Positions 48,967 to 57,748 of a DNA stretch of 64,000 bases are shown here, one piece after another. Position 1 is the stretch's first letter; each line of letters opens with the position of its first letter. The stretch comes from Poriferisodalis sp965214215 (GTDB lineage Bacteria > Actinomycetota > Acidimicrobiia > Acidimicrobiales > Poriferisodalaceae). A program made the translations under genes and the position numbers. The stretch is taken from contig NZ_CBDCBD010000003.1 in assembly GCF_965214215.1 (NCBI RefSeq), forward strand, positions 620,001 to 684,000. Direction: 5' to 3'. The notes under the pieces were generated by a model that was given only the letters and a program-made list of their open reading frames with translations, was not told where the DNA came from and searched no databases.

Positions 48967-50142
48967 ATGCCCCATCGCAGCGACGTTCCGGGCCGTTTCA
49001 TCCAGCCGTACGATGCCGTTGTGGCCGACGACGACGATCATCCATTCTCGGGCATCCCATTCCTCGGCGACATCTCGTCCATTCTGGGCGGCAACGCGGA
49101 ATCCATGTGGGAAGGCGCCCGCCAATCCGCCACCCAGCTCGCCACCGACGGCAAGCCCGAACACAACGTCGACCCGGTCGAGCGGCATCGCCTCAGCGAG
49201 ATCAGCCGGGTGGCCGAGCTGCACGTGGGACATGTCACCGGCCTGCAGGTCGAGCCGCACATCACACCGGTCACCCGTTCCGGCTGGGCGACCGGCGCCC
49301 TCGAAGCCATCCGCCCCCTCATGGACCGGCTGACCAAGCGCCTGGGCGAGGCGCCGAGTCAAGACCCCGTCGCCGGCCTGCTCGCCATGATGAGCCCCAT
49401 GACCGTGGCGATGACCGCGGGCATGATGGCCGGCCACCTCGCCGCCAAGGCATTCGGCAATTCCGACCTCATCGTGCCCATGCGACAGGCGCTCATCGTC
49501 ACCGCCAACATCAGCGACTTCGCCAACGAATGGAGCCTCGACGTCGACGACGTGATGCTGTGGGTCGCCATCCGGGAGCACGCCCTGGGGGCCGTGCTGG
49601 CAGTACCGGGCGTGCGGGCACAGCTCGACATGTACCTGCGGGAGCATGTCGACGGCTTCCGCCGCCGCGATGACATGGACTTCGGCGAGCTGGAAGTCAC
49701 CTCGTTCGACAGCGACGAACCGCAACAGTTCCAAGCGCAGCTCCAAGAACAGCTCCAGCGCATCTTCGGCAATCCCGAGCTGCTGCTCGGTGTGGCCCGT
49801 GACGACAAGAGCGATCATCTCGAAGCCCTCATCAGCGTCGTCACCGCCTATGTGGACCATGTGGTCGCCCAGGCAGGCCCTCGCCTCATCGGCGGATTCG
49901 GCGCGCTCAGCGAAGCCGTCCGCCGCCGCCAGCTGACCGAGGGAAACGTCTACGCCGACCGCCTGCTCGGCGTGCGGCTCAGCAACGAGGCACGTGAACG
50001 GGGAGACAGCTTCATCTCCGGCGTGATCGAGCGATCCGGCCCCGAAGGACTGGCCCGCCTCTTCGAGCCCGGCGCGCTCCCGACGCCCAACGAGCTCGCC
50101 GCACCAGGCCTGTGGCTGGCCCGGCTGGACCTGCCGCTCTAG
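48967..50142 (+). CDS. DUF2342-like zincin homologue lacking HExxH
   Basis: A 391-residue protein with the layout of the actinobacterial DUF2342 family, annotated as zinc-dependent metalloproteases or F420-biosynthesis-associated proteins (SEISRVAELHVGHVTGL, GLLAMMSPMTVAMTAGMMAGH, GNSDLIVPMRQALIVTANIS). Where the family carries HExxH, this protein reads LWVAIREHALGAVLAVPGV, with no HExxH. It may therefore be an inactive paralogue. It is divergent from the epimerase across 9 bp, so its leader must be absent or very short. Its TAG stop lies in a CTAG shared with the stop of the convergent MFS gene. Confidence 0.72.
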   Translation: MPHRSDVPGRFIQPYDAVVADDDDHPFSGIPFLGDISSILGGNAESMWEGARQSATQLATDGKPEHNVDPVERHRLSEISRVAELHVGHVTGLQVEPHITPVTRSGWATGALEAIRPLMDRLTKRLGEAPSQDPVAGLLAMMSPMTVAMTAGMMAGHLAAKAFGNSDLIVPMRQALIVTANISDFANEWSLDVDDVMLWVAIREHALGAVLAVPGVRAQLDMYLREHVDGFRRRDDMDFGELEVTSFDSDEPQQFQAQLQEQLQRIFGNPELLLGVARDDKSDHLEALISVVTAYVDHVVAQAGPRLIGGFGALSEAVRRRQLTEGNVYADRLLGVRLSNEARERGDSFISGVIERSGPEGLARLFEPGALPTPNELAAPGLWLARLDLPL

Positions 50143-51632
50143 AGGTCTCGGTTGCGGCGGTCCCGAGACCGCACCCGGGTCTGCACGATGCGGGTGCGGA
50201 CACGGGTGGCGATGATCTGCGAGGGGGGTCGGCGGCCGCGGGCCAGTGCCCACATGCCGCCCGCGTACAGCAGCACCGCGACCGTGGCGGCAATGCCCAG
50301 CAGCGTCACGCCGGCCCGCAGCGGCAAGATGCCGCTCGGCGCAGCCACCGGCACGAGCGCCCCGATCACCCACATCAGCTGGAAGCGGGTCTCGAAGCGG
50401 GCGAACGTCCGCCCCCGCTCCGCCGGTACCTCATCGCGCTGCACGATCGCGTCGAAGCACAGCTTGCCCAAGGCGGACATCAAGCCGATCACCACGGCCA
50501 GGAACAGCACCGAGGCGCGGTCGGGCGACGTCACCACATAGAACGACATCGCGGCCGCCAGCGCCAGCGTGCTGGCTAGCAGCATCTCCTCGCGGATGCG
50601 ACGGCGCAGCACGGGCGCGGACACCGCGCCGATGAGCTGGCCCACGGCGCTGGCGATGAACATGAAGCCGAACCACAACGGGGCCGCATCGTCGGTCCGC
50701 AGCCAGAACGCGATCAGAAACAGCGTGAAGCCGGTCATGGCACGCACGACGCCCATGGCCGAACCCGCCAGCAGCATCGCGCCCCGCCGCCTCGACACGT
50801 GCGCAGGCTGATCGGGCAATCGAGACTGCGGGGGCCCGTGGCGCTGGTCCGGCTGGGGGAGCTGGCCCAGCGGGAGGGACTGGCCCGGCTGGGGGAGCTG
50901 GCCCGGCGGGAGGGACTGGCCCGGCGGGAGGAGCTGGCCCGGCGGGGGGAGCTGGCCCAGCTGCGGGGACTGGACCGGCGGGGGGAGCTGGCCCAGCTGC
51001 GGGGACTGGCCCGGCGGGGGGGGCTGGTTCAGCCCATCGCTCGACAGCTCCGAAGCGAGGCGAGACTGCGGCCGCACCGCCGTGCGCGGCAGCCGCGCGG
51101 CGGGGAACGTCATCAGCACGAACACCACTGACGCCAGCACCAGCACCCATCGCGACGACGCCCAGCTCAACAGCAAGCCTGGCCCCACAGCCAGCCCACC
51201 CCCGAGCCCGCTCAGCAACATCAGCTTCGAATTCGCCTCGACCAGATCCCGCTCCTCGCGCACCAGCCCCGGCACCACCGCGCTCTTGGCCACGTGATAC
51301 GTCTTACCCGCCACCAACGCACCGAACGCCTCGGGAAACAGCAACAGCGAATCCAGATGGCGCACCATCAGCAGCGCCAAGACGGCTCGGGCAATGCCGG
51401 CACCGATGATCATCCCCCGCCGCCCGCCACGGCTGCGATCCACCAGCGGCCCGATCAGCGGCCCGACCACGGCGAACGGCGCCATCGTCACCACCAGGTA
51501 CAGCGCCACTCTGGGCCGCGCCGCCGCAGGATCGAGGCTAAAGAACAGCGACCCCGCCAGTGCGATCGCGATCAGCGCGTCGCCGGCGGCAGACAGCAGA
51601 TGCGTGCGAGCAAGCCACGTGAACGGCTGCAT
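50139..51632 (-). CDS. major facilitator superfamily transporter with repeat loop
   Basis: A 497-residue transporter of 12 predicted helices. The first six span THLLSAAGDALIAIALAGSL to VFVLMTFPAARLP, with the MFS loop GPLVDRSRGGRRG. The second half starts at AMLLAGSAMGVVRAMTGF. The central cytoplasmic loop is about 100 residues and filled with PPGQLPQ/PPGQSLP repeats encoded by tandem DNA repeats (about 50840-51030). The substrate cannot be told. The stop overlaps the opposite gene's stop in the palindrome CTAG. Confidence 0.85.
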   Translation of the reverse strand: MQPFTWLARTHLLSAAGDALIAIALAGSLFFSLDPAAARPRVALYLVVTMAPFAVVGPLIGPLVDRSRGGRRGMIIGAGIARAVLALLMVRHLDSLLLFPEAFGALVAGKTYHVAKSAVVPGLVREERDLVEANSKLMLLSGLGGGLAVGPGLLLSWASSRWVLVLASVVFVLMTFPAARLPRTAVRPQSRLASELSSDGLNQPPPPGQSPQLGQLPPPVQSPQLGQLPPPGQLLPPGQSLPPGQLPQPGQSLPLGQLPQPDQRHGPPQSRLPDQPAHVSRRRGAMLLAGSAMGVVRAMTGFTLFLIAFWLRTDDAAPLWFGFMFIASAVGQLIGAVSAPVLRRRIREEMLLASTLALAAAMSFYVVTSPDRASVLFLAVVIGLMSALGKLCFDAIVQRDEVPAERGRTFARFETRFQLMWVIGALVPVAAPSGILPLRAGVTLLGIAATVAVLLYAGGMWALARGRRPPSQIIATRVRTRIVQTRVRSRDRRNRDL

Positions 51633-51736
51633 CAGCCGACCTGCCGTACCCGTGCGATCACGGCCACCATTGTGGGCCTTCGGTGCTACACGGCCCGGTA
51701 TGGCAGCCGCAGCCCGACAGCCGCAGCCCGACAGCG

Positions 51737-52444
51737 TCAGCCCGACAGCTCCGACGCCCGCTCGTAGCGATACCCCAAGCCGCGAATCGTCGTGATGCGC
51801 TCCGGGTTCGCCGGATCGTCCTCGATCTTGGCCCGCAGCCGCTTCACATGAACATCGATCGTTTTGGTGTCACCCACGTAGTTGTAGCCCCACACGTTCT
51901 GCATCAGGCTGTCGCGGGTCACCACCCGCCCGGCATGCCCCAACAAGTACGCCAGCAGCTCGAATTCCTTCAGCGCCAAGGTGACCAGCTCGCCACGCAC
52001 CCGCAGCTCATGGCGATCGATGTCGAGCTCCACATCGCCCTCGACCAGACAGACCGCACTCGCTTGCGCCTCGGCCGGCTGGCTCGCCGCCCGCCGCAGC
52101 ACCGCCCGCATCCGGGCCACCAGTTCCCGTAGCCGATACGGCTTCGCCACGTAATCGTCGGCGCCGACCTCGAGCCCCACCACGGCGTCGATCTCCTCGC
52201 CCCGAGCGGTCACCATGATGAGCGGCACCCGCGACCGCTTGCGGATCTCCCGGCACACGTCCAGACCGGACATGCCGGGCAGCATCACATCCAACAAGAC
52301 CAAGTCGGGCTCGGACTCGCTGATCGCCGCCAGCGCAGCCCGCCCGTCCGCAGCAGTGCGCACCTCGAATCCCTCACGCCGCAGACCCACCGACAACGCC
52401 TCGGTGAACGACGGCTCGTCGTCAACGACCAGCACCGACGTCAT
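51737..52444 (-). CDS. regX3: OmpR/PhoB-family response regulator, RegX3-like
   Basis: A 235-residue response regulator. The receiver domain (1-120) has the acidic pair D8-D9, phospho-acceptor D52 in LVLLDVMLPGM and K101 in VAKPYRL. The winged-helix DNA-binding domain (145-230) contains LALKEFELLAYLLGHAGRVV and TIDVHVKRLRAKIEDDP. It follows the sensor kinase gene with an ATGA overlap, and phoU comes before that, matching the senX3-regX3 arrangement of phosphate regulation in actinobacteria. It probably binds the PHO-box-like repeats before pstS. A 15-bp tandem repeat (CCGCAGCCCGACAG) lies at its 3' end. Confidence 0.92.
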   Translation of the reverse strand: MTSVLVVDDEPSFTEALSVGLRREGFEVRTAADGRAALAAISESEPDLVLLDVMLPGMSGLDVCREIRKRSRVPLIMVTARGEEIDAVVGLEVGADDYVAKPYRLRELVARMRAVLRRAASQPAEAQASAVCLVEGDVELDIDRHELRVRGELVTLALKEFELLAYLLGHAGRVVTRDSLMQNVWGYNYVGDTKTIDVHVKRLRAKIEDDPANPERITTIRGLGYRYERASELSG

Positions 52445-53886
52445 GAATCCGTCCCCACGACAGCCTCGCCCCCCAACGTCGGGAACCGGAGCGTGAACGT
52501 CGTGCCCACGCCCTCACGAGAGTGCAGCATCAGCTCGCCGCCATGGTTTGCAACGACATGTCTCACGATGCTGAGGCCCAAGCCGGTGCCGCCGGTGGCC
52601 CGAGCACGAGCCTTGTCAACCCGATAGAAGCGCTCGAACACCCGCTCGGTCTCATCGGCGGGAATGCCGATGCCCGAATCGGCAACCACGATGTCCACCC
52701 ACGCCGACCCATTCGGCATCTTGCCGCCTTCGGACGGCTCACATGGCGGCCCGTCGAACAGCCCATCCGCACCCGGCGCACCCGGCGCACCCGGCGCACC
52801 CAGCGGCGCCGACGACTCAGCGGGCCCGATCCGGGTCACCGCCGCATCCGCATCGGCCAACACCTCAGTCGGCGGCCGATCATCATGAGAGCTCGGCGCG
52901 ACGGACAGGTGAACCTCAGACCCCGGATCGCTGTACTTGATCGCATTGTCGACCAGGTTCCCGACCGCCCGCATCAGCTGACCCCGGTCGGCCTGCAGCA
53001 CGATGCCCGACTCGTCGGGCCGCACCAGCGACACGCCCTGTCGGCGGGCATGCTCGGAATACTGCTGGGCGACCTCGCACATCAACGGCACCGCCGGCAC
53101 CGCCTCGGGCCGCAGCGAACCCTCCATCTCCACCCGGCTCAGCTCCAGCAGATCATCAATGATGTGCCGCACACGTTCCGCCTCGATACCGATGCGGTCG
53201 ACCAGCCGGCCACGCACCGCCGCATCGTCCTCCCCGGCCAGCGTCTCGGACAGCAAGGCGATAGCACCCACCGGCGTCCGCAGCTCATGGCTCAGGTTGG
53301 CCACAAAGTCCCGGCGCACATCGTCCACCCGCACGCCCTCAGTCCGGTCGGTCATCACCGCCACAGCGCCCAGCGCATAGCTGCCGCTCGCCACCGGATG
53401 CGCGCCGATCTCGATCACCTGCGGCGGCGGCCCCGTCAGCTTCACCGTGCGGGAGCGAGCCTGCCCGTCGCGGGCCGACTCGAGCAGCTGGGTCACCCCC
53501 GCACCCACCAGCGCCATCGCGTCCCGAGCCGACATCATCTCGTCCGCCAGCGCATTGCTGGCACACACGGTGCCGTCCTCGTCCACCAGCACCACGCCGA
53601 CCGCCAGCTCGTTCATCGCAAGCTGCCAGCGAGCCCGGTCCCGCTCGGCCAGATTGACCGTCATGACGGCCGTCGTTGCAATCGACTCCAAGTACGTGAT
53701 CCACTCGTCCAGGCTGTTGTGATCAAGGTGCGCCTCGCCGGGGCGCGGCTCATCAGACTCGCCAGCGAAACGGTGCACCACCCGGCCCAGCCGCTCCGCA
53801 GCCGACGTCCGCGCCCGCACCAACAGCCACACGGCAGCCAGCGCAACTGCCAGTGCGGCCGACACCGCCACCAGCGCCGCAATCAC
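52441..53886 (-). CDS. senX3: sensor histidine kinase, SenX3-like
   Basis: A 481-residue kinase with one N-terminal membrane helix (IAALVAVSAALAVALAAVW) and a PAS-like region (MNELAVGVVLVDEDGTVCA). The dimerisation/phospho-acceptor domain has H200 in FVANLSHELRTPVGA. The ATPase domain has N box NLVDNAIKYS, G1 DSGIGIP and G2 GTGLGLSIV. An unusual APGAPGAPG-containing insert of about 50 residues sits within the ATPase domain between the N box and G1. No large extracytoplasmic sensor is present, so input probably comes through PhoU/Pst, as in PhoR-type phosphate signalling. It overlaps both neighbours by ATGA. Confidence 0.92.
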   Translation of the reverse strand: MIAALVAVSAALAVALAAVWLLVRARTSAAERLGRVVHRFAGESDEPRPGEAHLDHNSLDEWITYLESIATTAVMTVNLAERDRARWQLAMNELAVGVVLVDEDGTVCASNALADEMMSARDAMALVGAGVTQLLESARDGQARSRTVKLTGPPPQVIEIGAHPVASGSYALGAVAVMTDRTEGVRVDDVRRDFVANLSHELRTPVGAIALLSETLAGEDDAAVRGRLVDRIGIEAERVRHIIDDLLELSRVEMEGSLRPEAVPAVPLMCEVAQQYSEHARRQGVSLVRPDESGIVLQADRGQLMRAVGNLVDNAIKYSDPGSEVHLSVAPSSHDDRPPTEVLADADAAVTRIGPAESSAPLGAPGAPGAPGADGLFDGPPCEPSEGGKMPNGSAWVDIVVADSGIGIPADETERVFERFYRVDKARARATGGTGLGLSIVRHVVANHGGELMLHSREGVGTTFTLRFPTLGGEAVVGTDS

Positions 53887-54590
53887 ATCTCGTCCTGCTC
53901 CCGCCGGGCACGAGCCCGGTTGGCCCCCATGTGCTCAGGCAACTGGCCCGTCACCAAGAACTCGACCCGCTGCGCAATGTTCACCGCATGATCGCCGATG
54001 CGCTCATAGAAGCGTCCCACCACCGCGAGCTGCACGGCCTGGGGGGTATCGAGACGCCCCGCGTTCTGCGAAGCGAACACCGCGTCGAGGTACTGCCGGT
54101 GCAGGTCGTCGAGCACGTCGTCGATCTCGTCGAGCACCGCCGCCAGCCCCGCATCACGATCGGCATAAGCGTCCATGGCCATGGCCGTGAGCCGCACCGC
54201 CTGCTCACGCATGCGGTCGAGCAGGCCGCGCACCCGGGGCTCCAGCTCAGCGCCGTGCAGGCGCACGACGGCCTTCGCGATGTTGGTGACCAGGTCACCG
54301 CTGCGCTCGATCTCAGAGATCATCCGCAGGTCGGTCAGGATGGCGCGCAGATCGACCGCCACCGGCTGCTGCAGCGCCAACAGCTGCACGCACTTCTCCT
54401 CGGCCTCAATGCTGAGCAGGTCGAGCTCGTCGTCAGCGGTGATGATCTGGTCGGCGCTGGCAATGTCGCCGGCGAGCAGCGCCGCGGTCACCGCCGAGAC
54501 CCCCTCGGCCACCATGCCGCCCATCTGCACGAGGTCGGCCCGAACCTCGTCCATCAACTGATGGAACTCGGTTCGTACCTCTTCGGTCAT
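53883..54590 (-). CDS. phoU: phosphate signalling protein PhoU
   Basis: A 235-residue helical protein with two PhoU repeats and the metal-binding acidic pairs (MISEIERSGDLVTNIAKAV in the first repeat, RFYERIGDHAVNIAQRVEFL in the second). PhoU connects the Pst transporter to the sensor kinase and represses phosphate-starvation genes when phosphate is plentiful. The ATG at 54590 is chosen over the longer frame, which adds an Arg/Thr-rich stretch. Its 3' end overlaps the senX3 start (ATGA), placing phoU first in the phoU-senX3-regX3 operon. Confidence 0.93.
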   Translation of the reverse strand: MTEEVRTEFHQLMDEVRADLVQMGGMVAEGVSAVTAALLAGDIASADQIITADDELDLLSIEAEEKCVQLLALQQPVAVDLRAILTDLRMISEIERSGDLVTNIAKAVVRLHGAELEPRVRGLLDRMREQAVRLTAMAMDAYADRDAGLAAVLDEIDDVLDDLHRQYLDAVFASQNAGRLDTPQAVQLAVVGRFYERIGDHAVNIAQRVEFLVTGQLPEHMGANRARARREQDEM

Positions 54591-54724
54591 ACGTGAAGTG
54601 TGCCGTAAGGAGCAGCGTGAAGAGGTGAACCGTCTCGTTGTCGCACCAGTTGTTTCCCGCTCTTGTTCGCTCTCGCTCACGGGCCGCTCGGGCCACGGCT
54701 TCGCCTATCGGCGCAGCCTCTGAG

Positions 54725-55624
54725 TCAGCCGACCCGCCCGGTGATATAGGCCTCCGTGCGGGGATCGTCCGGGTTGGTGAAGATCAAACTGGTCGGCGCA
54801 TACTCGACCAGCTCACCGGTGCGCTGACCCATCTCGTTGGCCTGCACCGAGAAGAACGCCGTCATGTCGCTGATGCGAGCGGCCTGCTGCATGTTGTGGG
54901 TCACGATGATGATCGTGTAGTCGGTCTTCAGCTCGGCAATGAGTTCCTCGATGCGGCCGGTAGCGATCGGGTCGAGCGCCGAACAGGGCTCATCCATCAG
55001 CACCACATCGGGCTGCACCGCAATGGCCCGGGCAATGCACAAGCGCTGCTGCTGGCCGCCCGACAGCCCGTACGCCGACATCTTCAGGCGGTCCTTGACT
55101 TCGTCCCACAGGGCAGCCCGAGTGAGCGAGCCCTCGACCACGTCGTCGATCTCGGACCGCTTGACGCCCGCCAGCCGCGGCCCGTACGCGACGTTGTCGT
55201 AGATCGACTTGGGGAACGGGTTCGGCTTCTGGAACACCATGCCGACCCGCCGCCGCACCTCGACGGGGTCGACCTCGTCCTGGTACAGGTTGACTCCGTG
55301 GTAGTTGATGGTGCCCTCCACCCGGGCGCCCTCGATGAGATCGTTCATCCGGTTGAAGCAGCGCAGGAACGTGGTCTTGCCGCAGCCCGACGGACCGATC
55401 AGCGCAGTCACCTCATGGGAGTTCACGTCCAGCGTGACGTTGCGCAGTGCCCGGAAATCGGTGTAGTACACGTCGACGTCGGCGCACTCGAACACGGTGC
55501 TGGTCTCGACACGCGGGGGAGCCATCGCCGCCACACCACTCACGTCGATGCGCGCGGGACGTGGCGACGCCAGAGCGTCTGGCGCCGTCTCATCAGACGC
55601 TGAAGCTTCTGGCTCTTGGCTCAT
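54725..55624 (-). CDS. pstB: phosphate ABC transporter ATP-binding protein PstB
   Basis: A 299-residue ATPase. After a disordered N-terminal 45 residues (unusually long for PstB), the ABC domain shows Walker A GPSGCGKT (77-84), the Q-loop GMVFQKPNPFP, the signature LSGGQQQR, Walker B VVLMDEPCSALDP and the switch IIIVTHNMQQA. The FQKPNPFP and MNDLIEG segments are specific to PstB. The ATG at 55624 has AGAAGG upstream. It follows pstA by about 90 bp and precedes phoU. Confidence 0.95.
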   Translation of the reverse strand: MSQEPEASASDETAPDALASPRPARIDVSGVAAMAPPRVETSTVFECADVDVYYTDFRALRNVTLDVNSHEVTALIGPSGCGKTTFLRCFNRMNDLIEGARVEGTINYHGVNLYQDEVDPVEVRRRVGMVFQKPNPFPKSIYDNVAYGPRLAGVKRSEIDDVVEGSLTRAALWDEVKDRLKMSAYGLSGGQQQRLCIARAIAVQPDVVLMDEPCSALDPIATGRIEELIAELKTDYTIIIVTHNMQQAARISDMTAFFSVQANEMGQRTGELVEYAPTSLIFTNPDDPRTEAYITGRVG

Positions 55625-55712
55625 CAGGGCCTTCTCAAGTGTCACGTGTCAACCGTTCATCATTCTGCGTCAGGCGGTACCGCGTCTGGGGAGCGGGGTC
55701 AGCGGGGCGAGC

Positions 55713-56645
55713 TCACCACTGCTTCTCGAAGCGGTTGCGCAGGTAGATAGCCAATCCGTTCACCGCCAGCACCAGCACCAAGATGACGACGCTGGCCGCA
55801 GCGGCGTTTACCCCCCAGTCTGCGCCGGGCAGGCGGGCGAAATTGAAGATCTGCACCGGCAGAGCCGTGAAGGGGCCGGTGAAGGTCTCCAACATGTTGG
55901 CGTCGCCGAAGCTCAAGAAGCCGGTGGCGGCGCCCACCAGGATCAGCGGCGCAGCTTCGCCCAGGGCGCGCGCCAACGCCAGCACGGTTCCGGTGAGGAT
56001 CGTGGACAGCGCAGCCGGCAAAACCTGGCGTGAGAGCACCTCCCACTTGGTGGCCCCCACACCGTACGCGGCTTCGCGCAGCGAATCGGGCACAGCCTTG
56101 AGCGCCTCGACTGCGGTGATGACGATGATCGGCAGCACCAGCGCAGCCAGCGTCATGCCGCCCGCAATGACCGTCTTGCCCTTGGTAAAGCCGTCGATCG
56201 TCTGCACGAACACCGCGAAGCCCAGCAGGCCGTAGACGATCGACGGCACGCCGGCGAGATTGCGGATGTTCAGCTCGACGATGCGGGCGAAGCGGGAGTC
56301 CTGGGCGTACTCGACGAGGTAGATGGCGGTAGCGACGCCGATCGGCACGGCGAACACGCCCGTCACCAGCGCCACCTGCAAGCTGCCGATGATGCCCTGC
56401 GAGACGCCGGTGTCGGCTGCCGAGCGCTGGGAGAAGCCGTTCGTCAGGAAGTACCAGAGGTTGCCCGAGAGCACATCCCAGCCGTTCACGATCATGACGG
56501 CGAGCAGAACGCCCAGGAACCCGGTCGCGAACACCGTGGCGCCGATCAGCAGCCACCTGAAGACGGCTCCAGCGATGTCGGCACCCGGGCGGCGGCGCAG
56601 CGCATGACCGGTGGCAACGCCGGCGGGGGTGGTCAAAACAGACAT
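55713..56645 (-). CDS. pstA: phosphate ABC transporter permease PstA
   Basis: A 310-residue inner-membrane permease with six predicted helices and the BPD_transp_1 EAA loop (LREAAYGVGATKWEVLSRQV). GVATAIYLVEYAQ and ALGEAAPLILVGAA are typical PstA stretches. Its ATG overlaps the pstC stop by one base (TGATG), so the permease pair is co-translated. Confidence 0.94.
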   Translation of the reverse strand: MSVLTTPAGVATGHALRRRPGADIAGAVFRWLLIGATVFATGFLGVLLAVMIVNGWDVLSGNLWYFLTNGFSQRSAADTGVSQGIIGSLQVALVTGVFAVPIGVATAIYLVEYAQDSRFARIVELNIRNLAGVPSIVYGLLGFAVFVQTIDGFTKGKTVIAGGMTLAALVLPIIVITAVEALKAVPDSLREAAYGVGATKWEVLSRQVLPAALSTILTGTVLALARALGEAAPLILVGAATGFLSFGDANMLETFTGPFTALPVQIFNFARLPGADWGVNAAAASVVILVLVLAVNGLAIYLRNRFEKQW

Positions 56646-57583
56646 CAGTACCGGTTCTGCAGTCGGCGGACGATGACGTCGCCCAACATGTTGAGCACCA
56701 GCGTGATGGCGAACAGCAGCGCACCGAGGAAGTAGAGGCTCTGGAACGCCAGATTGTTGCCGGCCACCTGGTCGGTGCCAAGACCCAGCGCAGCCATGGC
56801 CGAGGTGAGGGTGCCGCCTGATTCCCGAATCGACATGTTGAACAGCGACGTGTCGCCACCGCCCGAGGCGATGGTGACCACCATGGTCTCGCCAATCGCA
56901 CGGCTGAACCCGACGATGGTGGCCGCCATGAGGCCGGACAGGGCGGCCGGCAGCACCACTCGGATGGAGGTGGTGACCCTGCGTGCGCCCAAGCCGGCAG
57001 AGGCCTCCCGCAGCGCCAGCGGCACCGCCCGCAGCGCATCCTCCGCGATCGAGGCGATCAGCGGGATGACCAGCAGGCCCACCGCAATGCCGGCGGCCAG
57101 CTTGTTGAAGTAGTTGATCTCGTCGAAGAAGTTGCTGAGGATCGACGGGGTGATGAAGCTGATGGCGAACACGCCGAGCACCACGCTGGGCACGCTGGCC
57201 AACAGCTCGAGTGTGGGCTTCATGACCTTGCGCACCCGAGGGTGGGCGTATTCGGAGAGGTAGATCGCGGCGCCGAAGCCCGACGGCACCGCCACCAACA
57301 TGGCGATGACGGAGATCTGCACCGTGTTGACCAGCAGCGTGCTGAGGTCGAACAGGCCTCGTCGGGGGAACCATCCGATGTCGGTGAGCTTGTCGAGCTC
57401 GACCTGGCTGATGAAGGTCCACGCCTCCGACGCCACCGTCCAGATGATGAGCGCGCTGACCAGCACCGTCACCGCGGCCGCCCCCATGAACAGCCAGCGG
57501 ACCGTGTGCGAACGAGCCCGGCGACTGCGCGACGTCTGCAGGTCGGCGACGGTCAGCTCTGGTCGGTTGTGAGTGAGGCTCAT
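56645..57583 (-). CDS. pstC: phosphate ABC transporter permease PstC
   Basis: A 312-residue permease with six helices and the EAA loop (LREASAGLGARRVTTSIRVV). FGAAIYLSEYAHPRVRK and SRAIGETMVVTIASGG match PstC. The ATG at 57583 begins a short basic N-terminus (THNRPELTVADL). The frame continues upstream but without family resemblance. It is separated from pstS by 165 bp that contain a hairpin. Confidence 0.94.
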   Translation of the reverse strand: MSLTHNRPELTVADLQTSRSRRARSHTVRWLFMGAAAVTVLVSALIIWTVASEAWTFISQVELDKLTDIGWFPRRGLFDLSTLLVNTVQISVIAMLVAVPSGFGAAIYLSEYAHPRVRKVMKPTLELLASVPSVVLGVFAISFITPSILSNFFDEINYFNKLAAGIAVGLLVIPLIASIAEDALRAVPLALREASAGLGARRVTTSIRVVLPAALSGLMAATIVGFSRAIGETMVVTIASGGGDTSLFNMSIRESGGTLTSAMAALGLGTDQVAGNNLAFQSLYFLGALLFAITLVLNMLGDVIVRRLQNRY

Positions 57584-57661
57584 TCGTAGGTTTCCATGGC
57601 TTTGGCGAGTCTTGCGGATCGACAATCCGCGAGCGGGTCTTTCGCGGTCTTTCTCGCCGAC

Positions 57662-57707
57662 GCCCCCCACAGGTGCGAGTCAGCGGCGATGCGCACCTGA
57701 GGGGGGC
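57662..57707 (-). terminator. intercistronic hairpin between pstS and pstC
   Basis: Arms 57662-57676 (GCCCCCCACAGGTGC) and 57692-57707 (with GCACCTGAGGGGGGC) pair almost completely around a 15-nt loop, 42 bp past the pstS stop. A partial terminator here would keep pstS expression above that of the permease genes, as seen in many pst operons. Confidence 0.55.
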
Positions 57708-57748
57708 CGTCAGCGGGAGGGAGGGTTCCCGGATCTATCGGTCGGTGG

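Noticed and set aside
47011..50142. 1043-codon plus-strand frame
   Set aside because: Up to 48966 it is antisense to the Ala-rich membrane protein, moaE and the epimerase; the real gene starts at 48967.
48010..50373. 787-codon minus-strand frame as one large protein
   Set aside because: Only the 3' part (48010-48957) has SDR motifs; the rest is antisense to the DUF2342-like gene.
55713..57422. 569-codon minus-strand frame as a fused PstC-PstA
   Set aside because: The upstream half reads pstC in the wrong frame; pstA starts at 56645 where the pstC stop overlaps.
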